Positions 41,715 through 52,854 of a stretch of DNA of 64,000 nt are shown here, one piece after another (within the stretch, counting starts at the first letter, position 1; every line of letters begins with the position of its first letter). A program made the position numbers and the translations under genes. The DNA comes from Achatina immaculata (Eukaryota > Mollusca > Gastropoda > Stylommatophora > Achatinidae). Location of the stretch: the NCBI GenBank assembly GCA_009760885.1, contig CM019708.1, forward strand, positions 558,001 to 622,000, in the 5' to 3' direction. The notes under the pieces are model-generated. The model was given only the letters and a program-made list of their open reading frames with translations, was not told where the DNA came from and ran no database searches.

Positions 41715-42035
41715 TGTCAGCTGTGGTTAGCCAGGCAAGATTATTGGTCAGCTGTGGTTAGCCAGGTAAGATTATTGGTCGGCTGTGGTTAGCCAGGTAA
41801 GATTATTGGTCAGCTGTGGTTAGCCAGGCAAGATTATTGGTCAGCTGTGATTAGCCAGCCAAGATTATATTGGTCAGCTGTGGTTAGCCAGGTAAGATTA
41901 TTGGTCAGCTGTGGTTAGCCAGTCAATATTATTGGTCAGCTGTGGTTAGCCAGGCAAGATTATTGGTCAGCTGTGGTCAGCCAGGTAACATTACTGGTTA
42001 GCTGTGGTTAGCCAGGTAAGCTGTGACTAAGTAGT
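41715..42035 (+). repeat. 31-bp tandem array, right arm
   Basis: About ten well-conserved units of ggtcagctgtggttagccag plus gtaagattatt. Confidence 0.95.
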
Positions 42036-42109
42036 GAACATATTGCTCCACCTTCTTCCTCTAACAACAACAACAAAATTCTTGACAAAATCAGTGTCTC
42101 GTGTGTTCT

Positions 42110-42235
42110 GTAGGGTACCCGGGTGTCGGTCAGTCTGAAGCAAAAATTCCACCCAGGTGCAAAATCGAACCAAGAACTTTCTGATCACGTGCATTAACCA
42201 CTGCACCACCACACAATAATGGTTCCGCGGTTGTG
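42110..42235 (-). repeat. tRNA-derived SINE fragment
   Basis: On the minus strand: tggtgcagtggttaatgcac (A-box-like) and, about 35 bp on, cttggttcgattttgcacc (B-box-like). The spacing fits a tRNA head. Degenerate and without a clear tail. Confidence 0.5.
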
Positions 42236-42760
42236 AATTACATCGGTATCCAGAAAGTTTCTGGACAGTTCTGGGAGCCGAAGTTACTGTAGCCATAAAC
42301 ACATGGAAACGTTAGCAGTTGTGTCCTTCTGGTGAGCATCAGCAATTATGTGGGTTATCTCTCTTCTTTCCCAATATCAGCAATTGTTTCGGTTATCTCT
42401 CTTTGACCAGAAGTATTGATGCATTACCATGCCTATAATTTTAAAAAATGTACTTCGTACACGGCTGTAGTAATGTTAGGGATGTATCAAAAGTGTAAGC
42501 GGTGTTTTTTAAGAAGTTTTGACTGACAATCCTTACATGATTTCTCCATACTTTCATCAAATGATTTCAGTATATCACGAACAAGGCAGAAAATGAGAAG
42601 ATCCTGTGTCCTTCGTTGGATAAGAAAAAAAAAAACGGATAAGAAAACGGAACAATACTTACAGATCGCGTGATCAGAAAAGTGGACAGAAAATTCATGA
42701 AATCTGTAAGACGAGAAACGTCATGAAGAAAACTAGGACAGAAGTCAGGTTAAAAAAGGA
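42236..42760. other. Intergenic sequence, nothing recognised
   Basis: Only a piece of the tactttcatcaaatgatt satellite near 42550 and an A-run near 42626. Confidence 0.4.
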
Positions 42761-42764
42761 TGAC

Positions 42765-43425
42765 AGAAGGAGAGTTGTGGAGAGGACAGACGGAGAGTGT
42801 TGTGGAGAGGACAGGAGAGTATTGTGGAGATTACAGACGGAGAGTGTTGTGGAGATGACAAAAGGAGAGTGTTATGGAGAGGACAGGCGAGTATTGTGGA
42901 GATTACAGACGGAGAGTGTTGTAGAGATGACAAAAGGAGTGTGTTCTGGAGAGGATAGGAGAGTATTGTGGAGATTACAGACGGAGAGTGTTGTGGAGAT
43001 GACAAAAGGAGAGTGTTATGGAGAGGACAGGCGAGTATTGTGGAGATTATAGACGGAGAGTGTTGTGGCGATAATAGAAGGAGAGTGTTGTGGAGAAGAT
43101 AGAGGAGAGTGTTGTGGAGAAGATAGAAGGAGAGTGTTGTGGAGAAGATAGAGGAGAGTGTCGTGGAGAAGATAGAAAGAGTGGTGTAGAGAAGAGAGTG
43201 TTGTGGAGAAGACAGAAGGATAATGTTGTGGAGAACACAGAAGGAGAGTGTTGTGGAGAACACAGAAGGAGAGTGTTGTGGAGAACACAGAAGGAGAGTG
43301 TTGTGGAGAACACAGAAGGAGATGTGTTGTGGAGAACACAGAAGGAGAGTGTTGTGGAGAACACAGAAGGAGAGTGTTGTGGAGAACACAGAAGGAGATG
43401 TGTTGTGGAGATGACAGAAAGAGAG
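42765..43425 (+). repeat. 25-bp-based tandem array with higher-order units
   Basis: The basic unit is gagagtgttgtggagaacac plus agaag. In the left half, three-unit blocks (attacagacg, atgacaaaag, ggacagg versions) repeat about three times, giving a ~73-75-bp higher-order period. The right half is a homogeneous 25-bp run. Open frames on both strands are a by-product. Confidence 0.9.
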
Positions 43426-43429
43426 TTCA

Positions 43430-44495
43430 GAGACAAGAAAGTGCGGAAATGAAGAAAGAAATGAAAATGTAGTGGAATACAGAGTTTAGAGGGAAAGACA
43501 ACATGAAAGTGTAAAGGTGAAGACATTTTTAGTCATTTGCTCTCAGATATAGAAGTAGATAGGAGAGAGAGAGAGAAAAGACTGAAGTAGATTTATTATC
43601 GTGTGCCTACAGGAGACGCCATTAAGGAGACATCTACTACCGAGGAAGGGCACAATAAAAAGACTGGCATTATATTCGAAAGATTAATATTTTCTCGGTA
43701 TCACTTACACATCTCCTTATCTAATACAAACTGAAGAGAATAAGAAAAAGAAATGTGAACAACACTTGCATTCATAATGTATGACTGTAACAATCAGTCG
43801 TGTTGGCTCTGGCCATGTGCTGTTGCTTATCTCTGTGGAACTGCGACCACAGCACTCTTACCAGCCGATGCCGTGAAGATAACAGGACACAGACATCGTA
43901 TCGGGCTGGAAGTGGATTACGGTCGCTAGTTTCAAAACCTGGACTCCAGCACCACATTAGCCACGGTGAGCCTTGCTCCGTTTAGCGTATAAGCATCCTT
44001 ATAAGGGATACCACCGCTGTAACAAACTGCCTGTGGCATAAAACTGAAACCTTTCGGCCTGACTTTGACCAACATGGCCGTGTGTCAAGTTGTCTGTAGG
44101 TTGACTTTGAGAGTCCCAGATATTTAAAAATGACAGGACGTTGTAATGGCTCATGGAAAGAAGAGTAATAATAATATAATTGAAAAAAAAAAACAAACAA
44201 ATCTAAGCTAAAGAGGAGTATAACAAAGTTCTAGATTCATTGTGCTAGTAAAGGGAAGACGTACAGCCTCAGTTAGGCTGGAATTGTAAAACTTACTCTT
44301 AGATTTTCACACATGGCAAGAAAAGCAAATAGAACGTCGGGAAGAAATATTTCTAACAATTTTCTCCAGGGGTATTTCTTTCATAGATGACTCCAGAGTT
44401 ATTTTAGAGCTTCGAGAAACGTATTAAAACTGTTTTAGAAATTTTACGCATTTATTTCTTGTATTTTAGAAGCTTATATATATATATATATATAT
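43430..44495. other. Intergenic with possible SINE remnant
   Basis: Minus-strand sequence at about 43880-43985 has ccgtggctaatgtggtgctg and aggttttgaaactagc at tRNA-like spacing, a weak SINE candidate. (GA)n at 43563-43580 and (TA)n at 44475-44498. Nothing else. Confidence 0.3.
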
Positions 44496-44672
44496 ATAGA
44501 AGGAAGAAGATCAAGAGGAAGACCAAGAGAAATGATACTGGACAGTCTGACGGGATGGTGTGAGAGGAGATCACCAACTGAACTGATGGCCTGCATGAAG
44601 GATCGGGTACTCTGGAGAAGCATAATAGCCAACGCCAGTCGGCACGGCACCTGATGATGATGATGATGATAT
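44496..44672 (+). mobile_element. LINE family C 3' end with (GAT)n tail
   Basis: Encodes GRRSRGRPREMILDSLTGWC, then ERRSPTELMACMKDRVLWRS and a short end, followed by (gat)n. It nearly duplicates 40275-40455 and is better preserved. It sits directly beside a (TA)n tract. Confidence 0.85.
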
Positions 44673-44754
44673 ATATAAATATAACCATTATTTTCTTGAA
44701 CTTATCATTCACTATTACTGCTTTAGAGATTTTTTTGTGATAAGTCGTTACCAA

Positions 44755-45538
44755 ATATACGGGCAGGTCAGATACTTACCCCGATACCAAATATACGGGC
44801 AGGTCAGATACTTACCCTGTTACTAAATATACGGGTAGGTCAGATACTTACCCCGATACCAAATATACGGGCAGGTCAGATACTTACCCTGTTACTAAAT
44901 ATACGGGCAGGTCAGATACTTACCCCGATACCAAATATACGGGCAGGTCAGATACTTACCCTGTTACTAAATATACGGGCAGGTCAGATACTTACCCCGA
45001 TACCAAATATACGGGCAGGTCAGATACTTACCCTGTTACTAAATATACGGGCAGGTCAGATACTTACCCCGATACCAAATATACGGGCAGGTCAGATACT
45101 TACCCTGTTACTAATTATGCAGGCAGGTCAGATACTTACCTTGTTACTAAATATACGAGCAGGTCAGATACTTACCTTGTTACTAATTATGCGGTCAGGT
45201 CAGATACTTACCTTGTTACTAAATATACGGGCAGGTCAGATACTTACCCTGTTACTAATTATGCGGTCAGGTCAGATACTTACCTTGTTACTAAATATAC
45301 GGGCAGGTCAGATACTTACCCTGTTACTAATTATGCGGTCAGGTCAGATACTTACCTTGTTACTAAATATACGGGCAGGTCAGATACTTACCTTGTTACT
45401 AAATATACGAGCAGGTCAGATACTTACCCTGTTACTAAATATGCGGGCACGTCAAATACTTACCCTGTTACTAAATATACAGGCAGGTCAGATACTTACC
45501 CTGTTACTAAATATACGAGCAGGTCAGATACTTACCAT
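44755..45538 (+). repeat. 36-bp tandem array with 72-bp higher-order repeat (about 22 units)
   Basis: The unit is ggtcagatacttaccccgat plus accaaatatacgggca. In the left half ccccgatacc and cctgttacta versions alternate strictly, giving a 72-bp period. In the right half ttaccttgttactaaatata alternates with ttactaattatgcggtc versions. Open frame LLLNIRAGQILT follows from the 36-bp period. Confidence 0.95.
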
Positions 45539-45747
45539 CACAAAAAAAAAAATTAATTGTGGGGCAGAAATGAAAACATATATTTCAAACGTCCCAGCTG
45601 TCTGTATAATGTGTTATTTTCTTGGAGTAAATGGTGCCAGCTCTACTCAAGTAAATAATACAGAATATAACAAGGTCTGGACATATGATATATGTGCATA
45701 TCCTGATATGATTTTAAAGTGTATAGCTGTCCATGGAGTGTTCTTCT

Positions 45748-45892
45748 TAACATTCATTCATTCATTTGCATGTCCCTTGCGGAACGTTGCCTCCCTAACA
45801 GAACACCTGAAGGCCTCTCGGTTGTGAGCAAGATGGCCTGCTGCTGATGCATCCATTTGCAGATCATCAACGATGTCTTGCAGCCATCTTCT
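45748..45892 (-). mobile_element. LINE family B 3' end, (GAAT)n tail
   Basis: Reverse complement of the family-B C-terminus (DIVDDLQMDASAAGHLAHNR). Preceded on the plus strand by (attc)n, which is its tail. Confidence 0.85.
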
Positions 45893-47660
45893 TAACATTG
45901 GTGTATCTTTATTATCATTTCCAGAATTCTTGCAGCAAGTTTTCTTCTTTGCTCAAAACTTAAGCTCTCTCCTTGTGGAAGTTTTGGGAAAGGGTGTACA
46001 GTTTGTTCTGTGCCTTTAGATCAAAATACGCCTCCCTGTGCTGTTTCCTCTCGTCTCTTAATAGTGTCCACCACTTTGTGAAGGTAAAGGTATTGTGAAC
46101 CAGCGTCATTGCACACGGTCAAACCATAAGTGCTGCCACCTGGTGTCGCCATCAGCAGGAACTCCGTAGCTAGTGGCGCCATTCCTTGTCCTTCCTAGCA
46201 CCATTATGTTTCTGTTGTCTACTATTTTGTTGTATTTTTTCGACTGTTCTGTTTTTTCGACTATTCTTTTTTCGATTTTTCTGTTTTTTTTCTTCATTGT
46301 GCACTATTTTGTTCCTTGTCCACTATTTTGTCTTTATTTTAGAAATTGTAGAAGTTGTCCACCTAAATGTGGTTTACTGCTGTCCATTAGTATATTTTGT
46401 GTTCATCAATCTAATTTCCAACATCTTGTATTTCCTCACATGTCTAAAATTATTTCGTTTCTTATGATTTCCATTTTGTGTGTGTGTGTATTTTTCTTCA
46501 AACTTTACCTGTTCAGGTACTTCAATATTTGCTCCATTTTCTGAATATTAATGCTCCAAAATTTCTACATAGTCTGAACAAAAAAATAATCCGGTCCCAA
46601 GAAACAACTGACACAAACTAATCAATCTTCTAAAAGCTGTAGATAAATTAAAAATGAACAAGAGAACAGTTCTAAAGCGCCTGAACAATAACTAACTCCC
46701 TATTACCCAACGTACGCGTCCCACGTCTCCTAATGAAACTATTCAACCCAGCTAATTACTGTTGCCACAGTATGTTTCTACAATAGACCGACTTGTTTAC
46801 TCAGAATACGAAAATAGCCAAATAAAGCAAAAGAAGGGGGAGAATCTTAGAAATCACTGAAACATCCTAATCCCAATTCTATTTATCTTCAGAAAAACAA
46901 ACAACTTTTAAAGAACGGGAACATATTGAAATGACTAAGAAAAGTACCCGACATGAAAGATTAAATTTAAAATAATTTACATTCAGCACAAAGAGATATT
47001 TTAGACAGTCGGAATATGCGGAAGTCGTTTTGTAGACAAATATTCTAGAGTTTATTTGAGAGAATAAGTTTCGAGCATCTTAATGATGTCTGTACTGCCA
47101 CGCTGAAAGGTGAATAAATAAAATCTATAGCTAATTAGCGAGACTGGAAATATTTCAGAAGTCTGATTCTCAAGCAGGGAAGATTCTAGACGATAATTTG
47201 TGTACCGAAATGTAGAACAAGCGACTCATGAAAAAAAAAATAGAGAGAAATAGATGCGTGCAGATATAAACAAGGCATGGAGACAATAAGATTTAGGAAT
47301 ATGATTACGTAGAGGAGCTATCTGTCAGTGGTGGGTGACTCTTGTAGTGGCAGCTCAACACACAACAACGGGCAAACAAACCATTTGACCGAGACTCATG
47401 AACATTGAAGAACAAGTCCAAGCATAAGTCTAGCTCCAAGATCTCACAATATATACTCCATGTTTAACCAGTCTCTTGACAGATTAAGATCTCGCACACT
47501 TCCATATGTCTCTCTTCTAGCTTCCATAGTTCTCTCACGCAAAACTCCCACCAAAAGCCCCACCTCGTGACCAAGTTCAGTAACAACTCAGTCACGTGAC
47601 CAACGTTCATATCATTTCCTTAAATGTTTGTCACACAAAAGTCTGAACCACCACTCCACA
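45893..47660. other. Intergenic sequence, nothing confident
   Basis: T-rich tract at 46220-46330. A short stretch near 46110-46190 (gctgccacctggtgtcgcca) has the look of a dispersed repeat but no second copy in the window. No coding exon or RNA gene recognised in about 1.7 kb. Confidence 0.35.
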
Positions 47661-47664
47661 CCTA

Positions 47665-47848
47665 CTGACCCGTAGACTGCTTAATAAGCAAACAGATGAA
47701 GTGACCCGTAGACTGCTTTATAAGCAAACAGATGAAGTGACCCGTAGACTGCTTTATAAGTAAACAGATGAAGTGACCTGTAGACTGCTTTATAAGCAAA
47801 CAGATGAAGTGACCTGTATACTGCTTTATAAGCAAATAGATGAAGTGC
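47665..47848 (+). repeat. 36-bp tandem array (about 5 units)
   Basis: The unit is gacccgtagactgctttata plus agcaaacagatgaagt. Runs directly into the trinucleotide tract. Confidence 0.95.
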
Positions 47849-48057
47849 TACTGCTACTGCTACTACTACTACTACTGCTACTATTATTACTATTACTACT
47901 AATACTACTATTGCTACTGCTACTACTACTGCTACTACTACTGCTACTATTACTACTACTACTTCTGCTGCTACTATTACTACTACTGCTACTACTACTA
48001 CTACTACTGCTACTACTACCACTACTACCTCTACCTCTACTACTACTACTACTACTG

Positions 48058-48090
<33 letters not shown>

Positions 48091-48111
48091 TTACTACTAC
48101 TATTACTACTA

Positions 48112-48141
<30 letters not shown>
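47848..48141 (+). repeat. (CTA/CTG)n trinucleotide tract, about 290 bp
   Basis: Nearly pure triplets of tac/act type with interspersed ctg. The poly-Leu and poly-Val frames on the two strands are artefacts of this tract. Confidence 0.95.
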
Positions 48142-48143
<2 letters not shown>

Positions 48144-48762
48144 TGTTTCCTTCGTCTGTATTTATAGTCTATATATGCAATTCTGTCTGTTAGGTAAAGT
48201 TAGCATTGCTAACAAGGCCGAGTTTGACTTCTTGGACCGTTTCACTGAACCAACGGTCTCAGTGTTTCAAAACAGGTGCAGCACTGGAAGAGGTGCTCCG
48301 TGGTTTGAGTTGGAAATGAAATGCTGAAGTAAAAAAGAAGAAGAAGAAGAAGAAGACTCGGCTGCTCTAATGAATAACATTGCAAAAAAGTAGTTCTAAT
48401 TTCTACCAGGGTGCACCCCATAAATCTTCTACAGTTGACAGGTAATAATGATGAAGTTATCTCAAGCCGTCAGGTATAAAAGAACGAGGTTTAAAAAAAA
48501 AAAGGAAGAAGAAACTCACAAAGATTAGTCATATACGTAGAACACATACACAGGTAAGAGAATTCAAAAAGTGACAAGAATCACACAGAAAACAGCGCTA
48601 CCAAAAACAAAACAAAACAAAAAATCAGAATTACAATATAAAATTAACATTTGTTAATGCTACAAACAAACAAAAACCACTGCAGAAATAAAATTCTTGG
48701 ACGTATCTTAAAGAATGTGGAATGTTAAAAAAACACCAGCAAGAAAAGTTTGATGGGGTCAG

Positions 48763-48803
<41 letters not shown>

Positions 48804-50112
48804 CACACATACAGAGAGAGGAGAGAGAGAAAGAGAGAGAGAGAGGAGAGGAGAAAGAAAGAGGAGAGAGAGAGAGAGAACACAACGAAATAACAGCAGT
48901 GTAAACAAGAAAGTATAGGAAGCAAGAAAAGATAAAGAAAATAACACACACAAAAAGAAACTATAAAACGCACAATTTACTTTAAAAAAAAAATCCTCAG
49001 GAACATACATGTCTCCTACATTAACTCCTTTTCTTATTTTGTTTCGTTTCTTGTCTTCCCTTATAACTTCCATTTTTAATCCTAATTTTTCTTAACATTG
49101 ATTAAGCAGTATTGATTAGAGAAACAATGGTTGTCCTGAAATTATTTATTCACTATGTTCATTAACGGGACTTCATGGGGACTTTTTTTTAAAATGATCT
49201 TCAAATTATTGGAATTAAGCAAGCAATGAAAACATTAGGAAAATTAAATTTCGACCATTTAGTCGCCATGTTTGAAATATCAGAAATGGCCAGCGCCCAG
49301 ATAATGGCGGTTGTGTGGGAATTGATGCACTTAAGAGGAATTAAAAATATGCACATAGAACAAAATAAGAACAATAGCGAAGACAAGAGCATAGAACAAT
49401 CAGTCTGATATTTTATCTGTAATTACTCTTTGTGCTCGTAAAATTTTGAGTCATGTTAAAAAAGTTGGAGCTGGTAGAGAACGGTTACCAGGAATAAAAG
49501 AAGAGCTATTATTGAGGAAGATAAGAATCGAGTTATTGTTAATGAGAAGATAACCAAAGTGTTATTGTTGGTGGGAAGAAAAGGAAAATATTATTGTCAC
49601 CTGGAAGATTCGGGAAAACGATATCGTCAAGAGAAGATAAAGAAAGTGCTCTGGTCAATGCGAAGATAAGTAAAAATGTTATTGTCAGTAGGAAGTTATA
49701 GTCAGTGGGAAGATAGGAAAATGTTATTGTCAGCGGGAAGATGAGAGGAAAGTTATTGTCAATGGGAAGATAAGGAATATGAGGAATTAATCAAAGGCTC
49801 TGATCTCGTATAAATGGTATTTATTATCTACATTATTGTTTGTTAGAGAGATTTAATCGGCAGAAGCAGTTTCACGGCGTGCATATGAATTTTGTAAATT
49901 AAAAAAAAAATCCTTTATATATTACCATATAAATTGCTGAAGAATCTTTTATATTTTGTACATCTTGTTCTGTTTCTCTTTTATGTTAGCACGAAACTGT
50001 TTTCTCAACCTGTTGACTGCGACTGTTTTAAGGTTTCTTCTGGGAAAAAAGACACGGGAGTTCCTGCATGCTACAGTCGTTAACACAAACACGAGTCATT
50101 AACTTTACTATT
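48142..50112. other. Intergenic with simple repeats
   Basis: (GAA)n at 48331-48354 and an interrupted (GA)n tract at 48768-48880. A degenerate ~30-bp repeat (ttattgtcagtgggaagata) occurs at 49505-49775. No coding exon recognised. Confidence 0.5.
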
Positions 50113-50675
50113 GTAACTATAACCATGAAAATAACAGGAGAAGATAAAGATATATAACTATAGGCATGAAAATAACAGGAGAAGATATATAACTATAGCC
50201 ATGAAAATAACATAAAGATCTATAACTATAGGCATGAAAATAACAGGGGAAGATAAAGATATATAACTATAGCCATGAAAATAACAGGATAAGATAAAGA
50301 TATATAACTATAGCCATGAAAATAACAGGGGAAGATAAAGATATATAACTATAGCCATGAAAATAACAGGGGAAGATAAAGATTTATAACTACAAGCATC
50401 AAAATAACAGGAGAAGATAAAGATCTATAACTACAAGCATCAAAATAACAGGAGAAGATAAAGATCTATAACAACAACCATCAAAATAACAGGAGAAGAT
50501 AAAGATCTATAACTACAAGCATCAAAATAACAGGAGAAGATAAAGATCTATAACTACAAGCATCAAAATAACAGGAGAAGATAAAGATCTATAACTACAA
50601 CCATCAAAATAACAGGAGAAGATAAATATGTATAACTATAACCATCAAAATAACAAGAGAAGATAAAGATCTATC
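50113..50675 (+). repeat. 41-bp tandem array (about 14 units)
   Basis: The unit is aactatagccatgaaaataa plus caggggaagataaagatatat. The second half switches to the variant ctacaagcatcaaaataaca. Confidence 0.95.
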
Positions 50676-50929
50676 TCTAATAATCTTTGCACGGGAGCAG
50701 AAAGTAATATTTACTGCACTTGAAATGTGAACAACAGAATACAAACACCGAAATAAAAACCGAAAGAAGAAAAAATGCCGTTGTAGTTATCTACTGAATG
50801 TAGACAATACTTACTGTGAACTAATTAAACCGTTCATGTTCTTCGTTATATCTTTTTTTATGCAAGCCAGTTTTCATTCCGTATTTTCTTCCTCAAGTAT
50901 CTTGTTTCAGTCAAATGTTTTTACCTGTT
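50676..50929. other. Spacer, nothing recognised
   Basis: Short AT-rich sequence between the 41-bp array and the SINE-like element. Confidence 0.4.
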
Positions 50930-50940
50930 ATATACGGGAC

Positions 50941-51257
50941 TTGTAGGAACTCCCTGTTTCTGCGAGCTGTTGTTCTTTGCAGCCTATGCTTTATCGGCGT
51001 GGGGGCGGGTTATGGCAGCCATACTTTCAATCCCGGAGTGCAGCTATAAAGGAGGGAGTGTGCAATGCTTCTTTAGCAGACTCCACCACCATGGGGACTA
51101 CGGCGATCCCTGTCCAGTTAGCCAGGCTAGGCCTGTTACTGGGGGTACCACGGATAGATGGGGCAGGGTCTTGGTCAGCTATGGTTCGCTAACCCCGACG
51201 CTGGCATATCAGCTATGGGTCACTGACTGCCTCATCGGACAAGCGTCCTCACCCCTA
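50941..51257 (+). mobile_element. ~315-bp SINE-like element, copy 2, with 11-bp TSD
   Basis: Begins ttgtaggaactccctg and ends gacaagcgtcctcacccct. It is flanked by atatacgggac (50930-50940) and atatacaggac (51258-51268), a one-mismatch target-site duplication. Relative to copy 3 it lacks a ~25-bp segment. No terminal inverted repeat is visible, which argues for a retroposed SINE rather than a MITE. A tggttcgctaacccc stretch is weakly B-box-like. Confidence 0.85.
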
Positions 51258-51418
51258 ATATACAGGACAAGAGTCATTTACCACAGCCAACGTTTCATTA
51301 AATATTAATTTTCCACATAAGTGGAGCCAACAGAGGAAAGACCCAGCTACAACTGTAGATAAAGTTTGGTTCTAATCCTTCACGGCTTCGTATAAATAGG
51401 AAAAGTTTAACTGGCAAC

Positions 51419-51433
51419 CCTTCTCTCCCTCCA

Positions 51434-51477
<44 letters not shown>

Positions 51478-51478
51478 A
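51419..51478 (+). repeat. (CT)n microsatellite
   Basis: Interrupted ctctct tract. Confidence 0.9.
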
Positions 51479-51639
51479 TTCTCAGACATGGTATCACGGG
51501 GTTAATGAACATACAAAGAGACAGATTTACTGCATTTTTGCTACAAATCGCCATGAACTGATAGCGTATTCCTGGCACACACAAAGCACTACATCTGCCA
51601 CGCTCAGAACTGGTAAAAGAGTGATCATTACTTCTCGCT

Positions 51640-52690
51640 TCTTGTCAGATGATGTGGTGAAGATTATGTTACAAAACAGTCCTATTTGATGCGGTGAAGA
51701 TTTTGTGATAAAAAATCCTATTTGATGTGGTGAAGATTTTGTGACAAAATAATCCTATTTGATGTGGTGAAGATTTTATAACAAAAATCCTATTTGATGT
51801 GGTGAAGATTTTATAACAAAAATCCTATTTGATGTGGTGAAGATTTTATAACAAAAATCCTATTTGATGTGGTGAAGATTTTATAACAAAATTCCTATTT
51901 GATGTGGTGAAGATTTTATAACAAAATTCCTATTTGATGTGGTGAAGATTTTGTGACAAAAAATCCTATTTGATGTGGTGAAGATTTTATAACAAAAATC
52001 CTATTTGATGTGGTGAAGATTTTGTGACAAAAAAAATCCTATTTGATGTGGTGAAGATTCTGTGACAAAAAAATCCTATTTGATGTGGTGAAGATTTTAT
52101 AACAAAATTCCTATTTGATGTGGTGAAGATTTTGTGACAAAAAATCCTAATTGATGTGGTGAAGATTTTATAACAAAAATCCTATTTGATGTGGTGAAGA
52201 TTTTATAACAAAAATCCTATTTGATGTGGTGAAGATTTTGTGACAAAAAATTCTAATTTATGTGGTGAAGATTTTATAACAAAAATCCTATTTGATGTGG
52301 TGAAGATTTTGTGACCAAAAAAATCCTATTTGATGTGGTGAAGATTTTATAACAAAAATCCTATTTGATGTGATGAAGATTTTGTGACAAAAAAATCCTA
52401 TTTGATGTGGTGAAGATTTTGTGACAAAAAGAAACCTATTTGATGTGGTGAAGATTTTGTGACCAAAAAAAAATCCTATTTGATGTGGTGAAGATTTTGT
52501 GACAAAAAAAAATCCTATTTGATATGGTGAAGATTTTGTGACAAAAAAAAATCTTATTTAATGTGGTGAAGATTTTGTAAAAAAAAAAAAAAATCCTATT
52601 TGATGTGGTGAAGATTTTGTGACAAAAAAAAAAATCCTATTTGATGTGGTGAAGATTTTGTGACCAAAAAAAAATCCTATTTGACGGAGT
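51640..52690 (+). repeat. 35-45-bp tandem array with growing A-runs (about 28 units)
   Basis: The unit is tcctatttgatgtggtgaag plus attttgtgac and an A-run. Units with ataac carry 4-5 A; units with gtgac or gtgacc carry 6-14. The long-A type dominates the right end, so period length increases along the array. Confidence 0.95.
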
Positions 52691-52854
52691 GTGAGTTTCA
52701 GCTGCTTCATTTATTTCCTGAAGGGGAACTAACTCCAGACAAGCTTCTCACTAGGCTCCACTCTCGGGGAACGCATCAAAATCTACCCAACAAACCATAT
52801 CGTTTTATTTCGACAGTCTCTTCACCAGAGTACACGGACCTTTCATAGTTAGTT

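Larger units (their letters stand above)
40850..42060. mobile_element. Foldback-like element with arms made of 31-bp repeats
   Basis: The left array (40862-41215) has unit ccttacctgactaaccacag plus ttaaccaatga. The right array (41715-42035) has unit ggtcagctgtggttagccag plus gtaagattatt, which is the reverse complement of the left unit with about four differences. Both units are 31 bp. A ~500-bp spacer separates them, and short matching inverted ends (gaaggtggagca) lie outside. Foldback transposons of Drosophila have the same design. No transposase and no clear target duplication were found, so an inverted satellite is the alternative. Confidence 0.6.

Noticed and set aside
45117..45827. 236-codon ORF with LLLNIRAGQILT repeats
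   Set aside because: By-product of a 36-bp array; the non-repeat end has no recognisable domain.
47773..48327. Poly-Leu ORF of 184 codons resembling a membrane protein
   Set aside because: The leucines come from a CTA/CTG trinucleotide tract. The opposite strand gives poly-Val.
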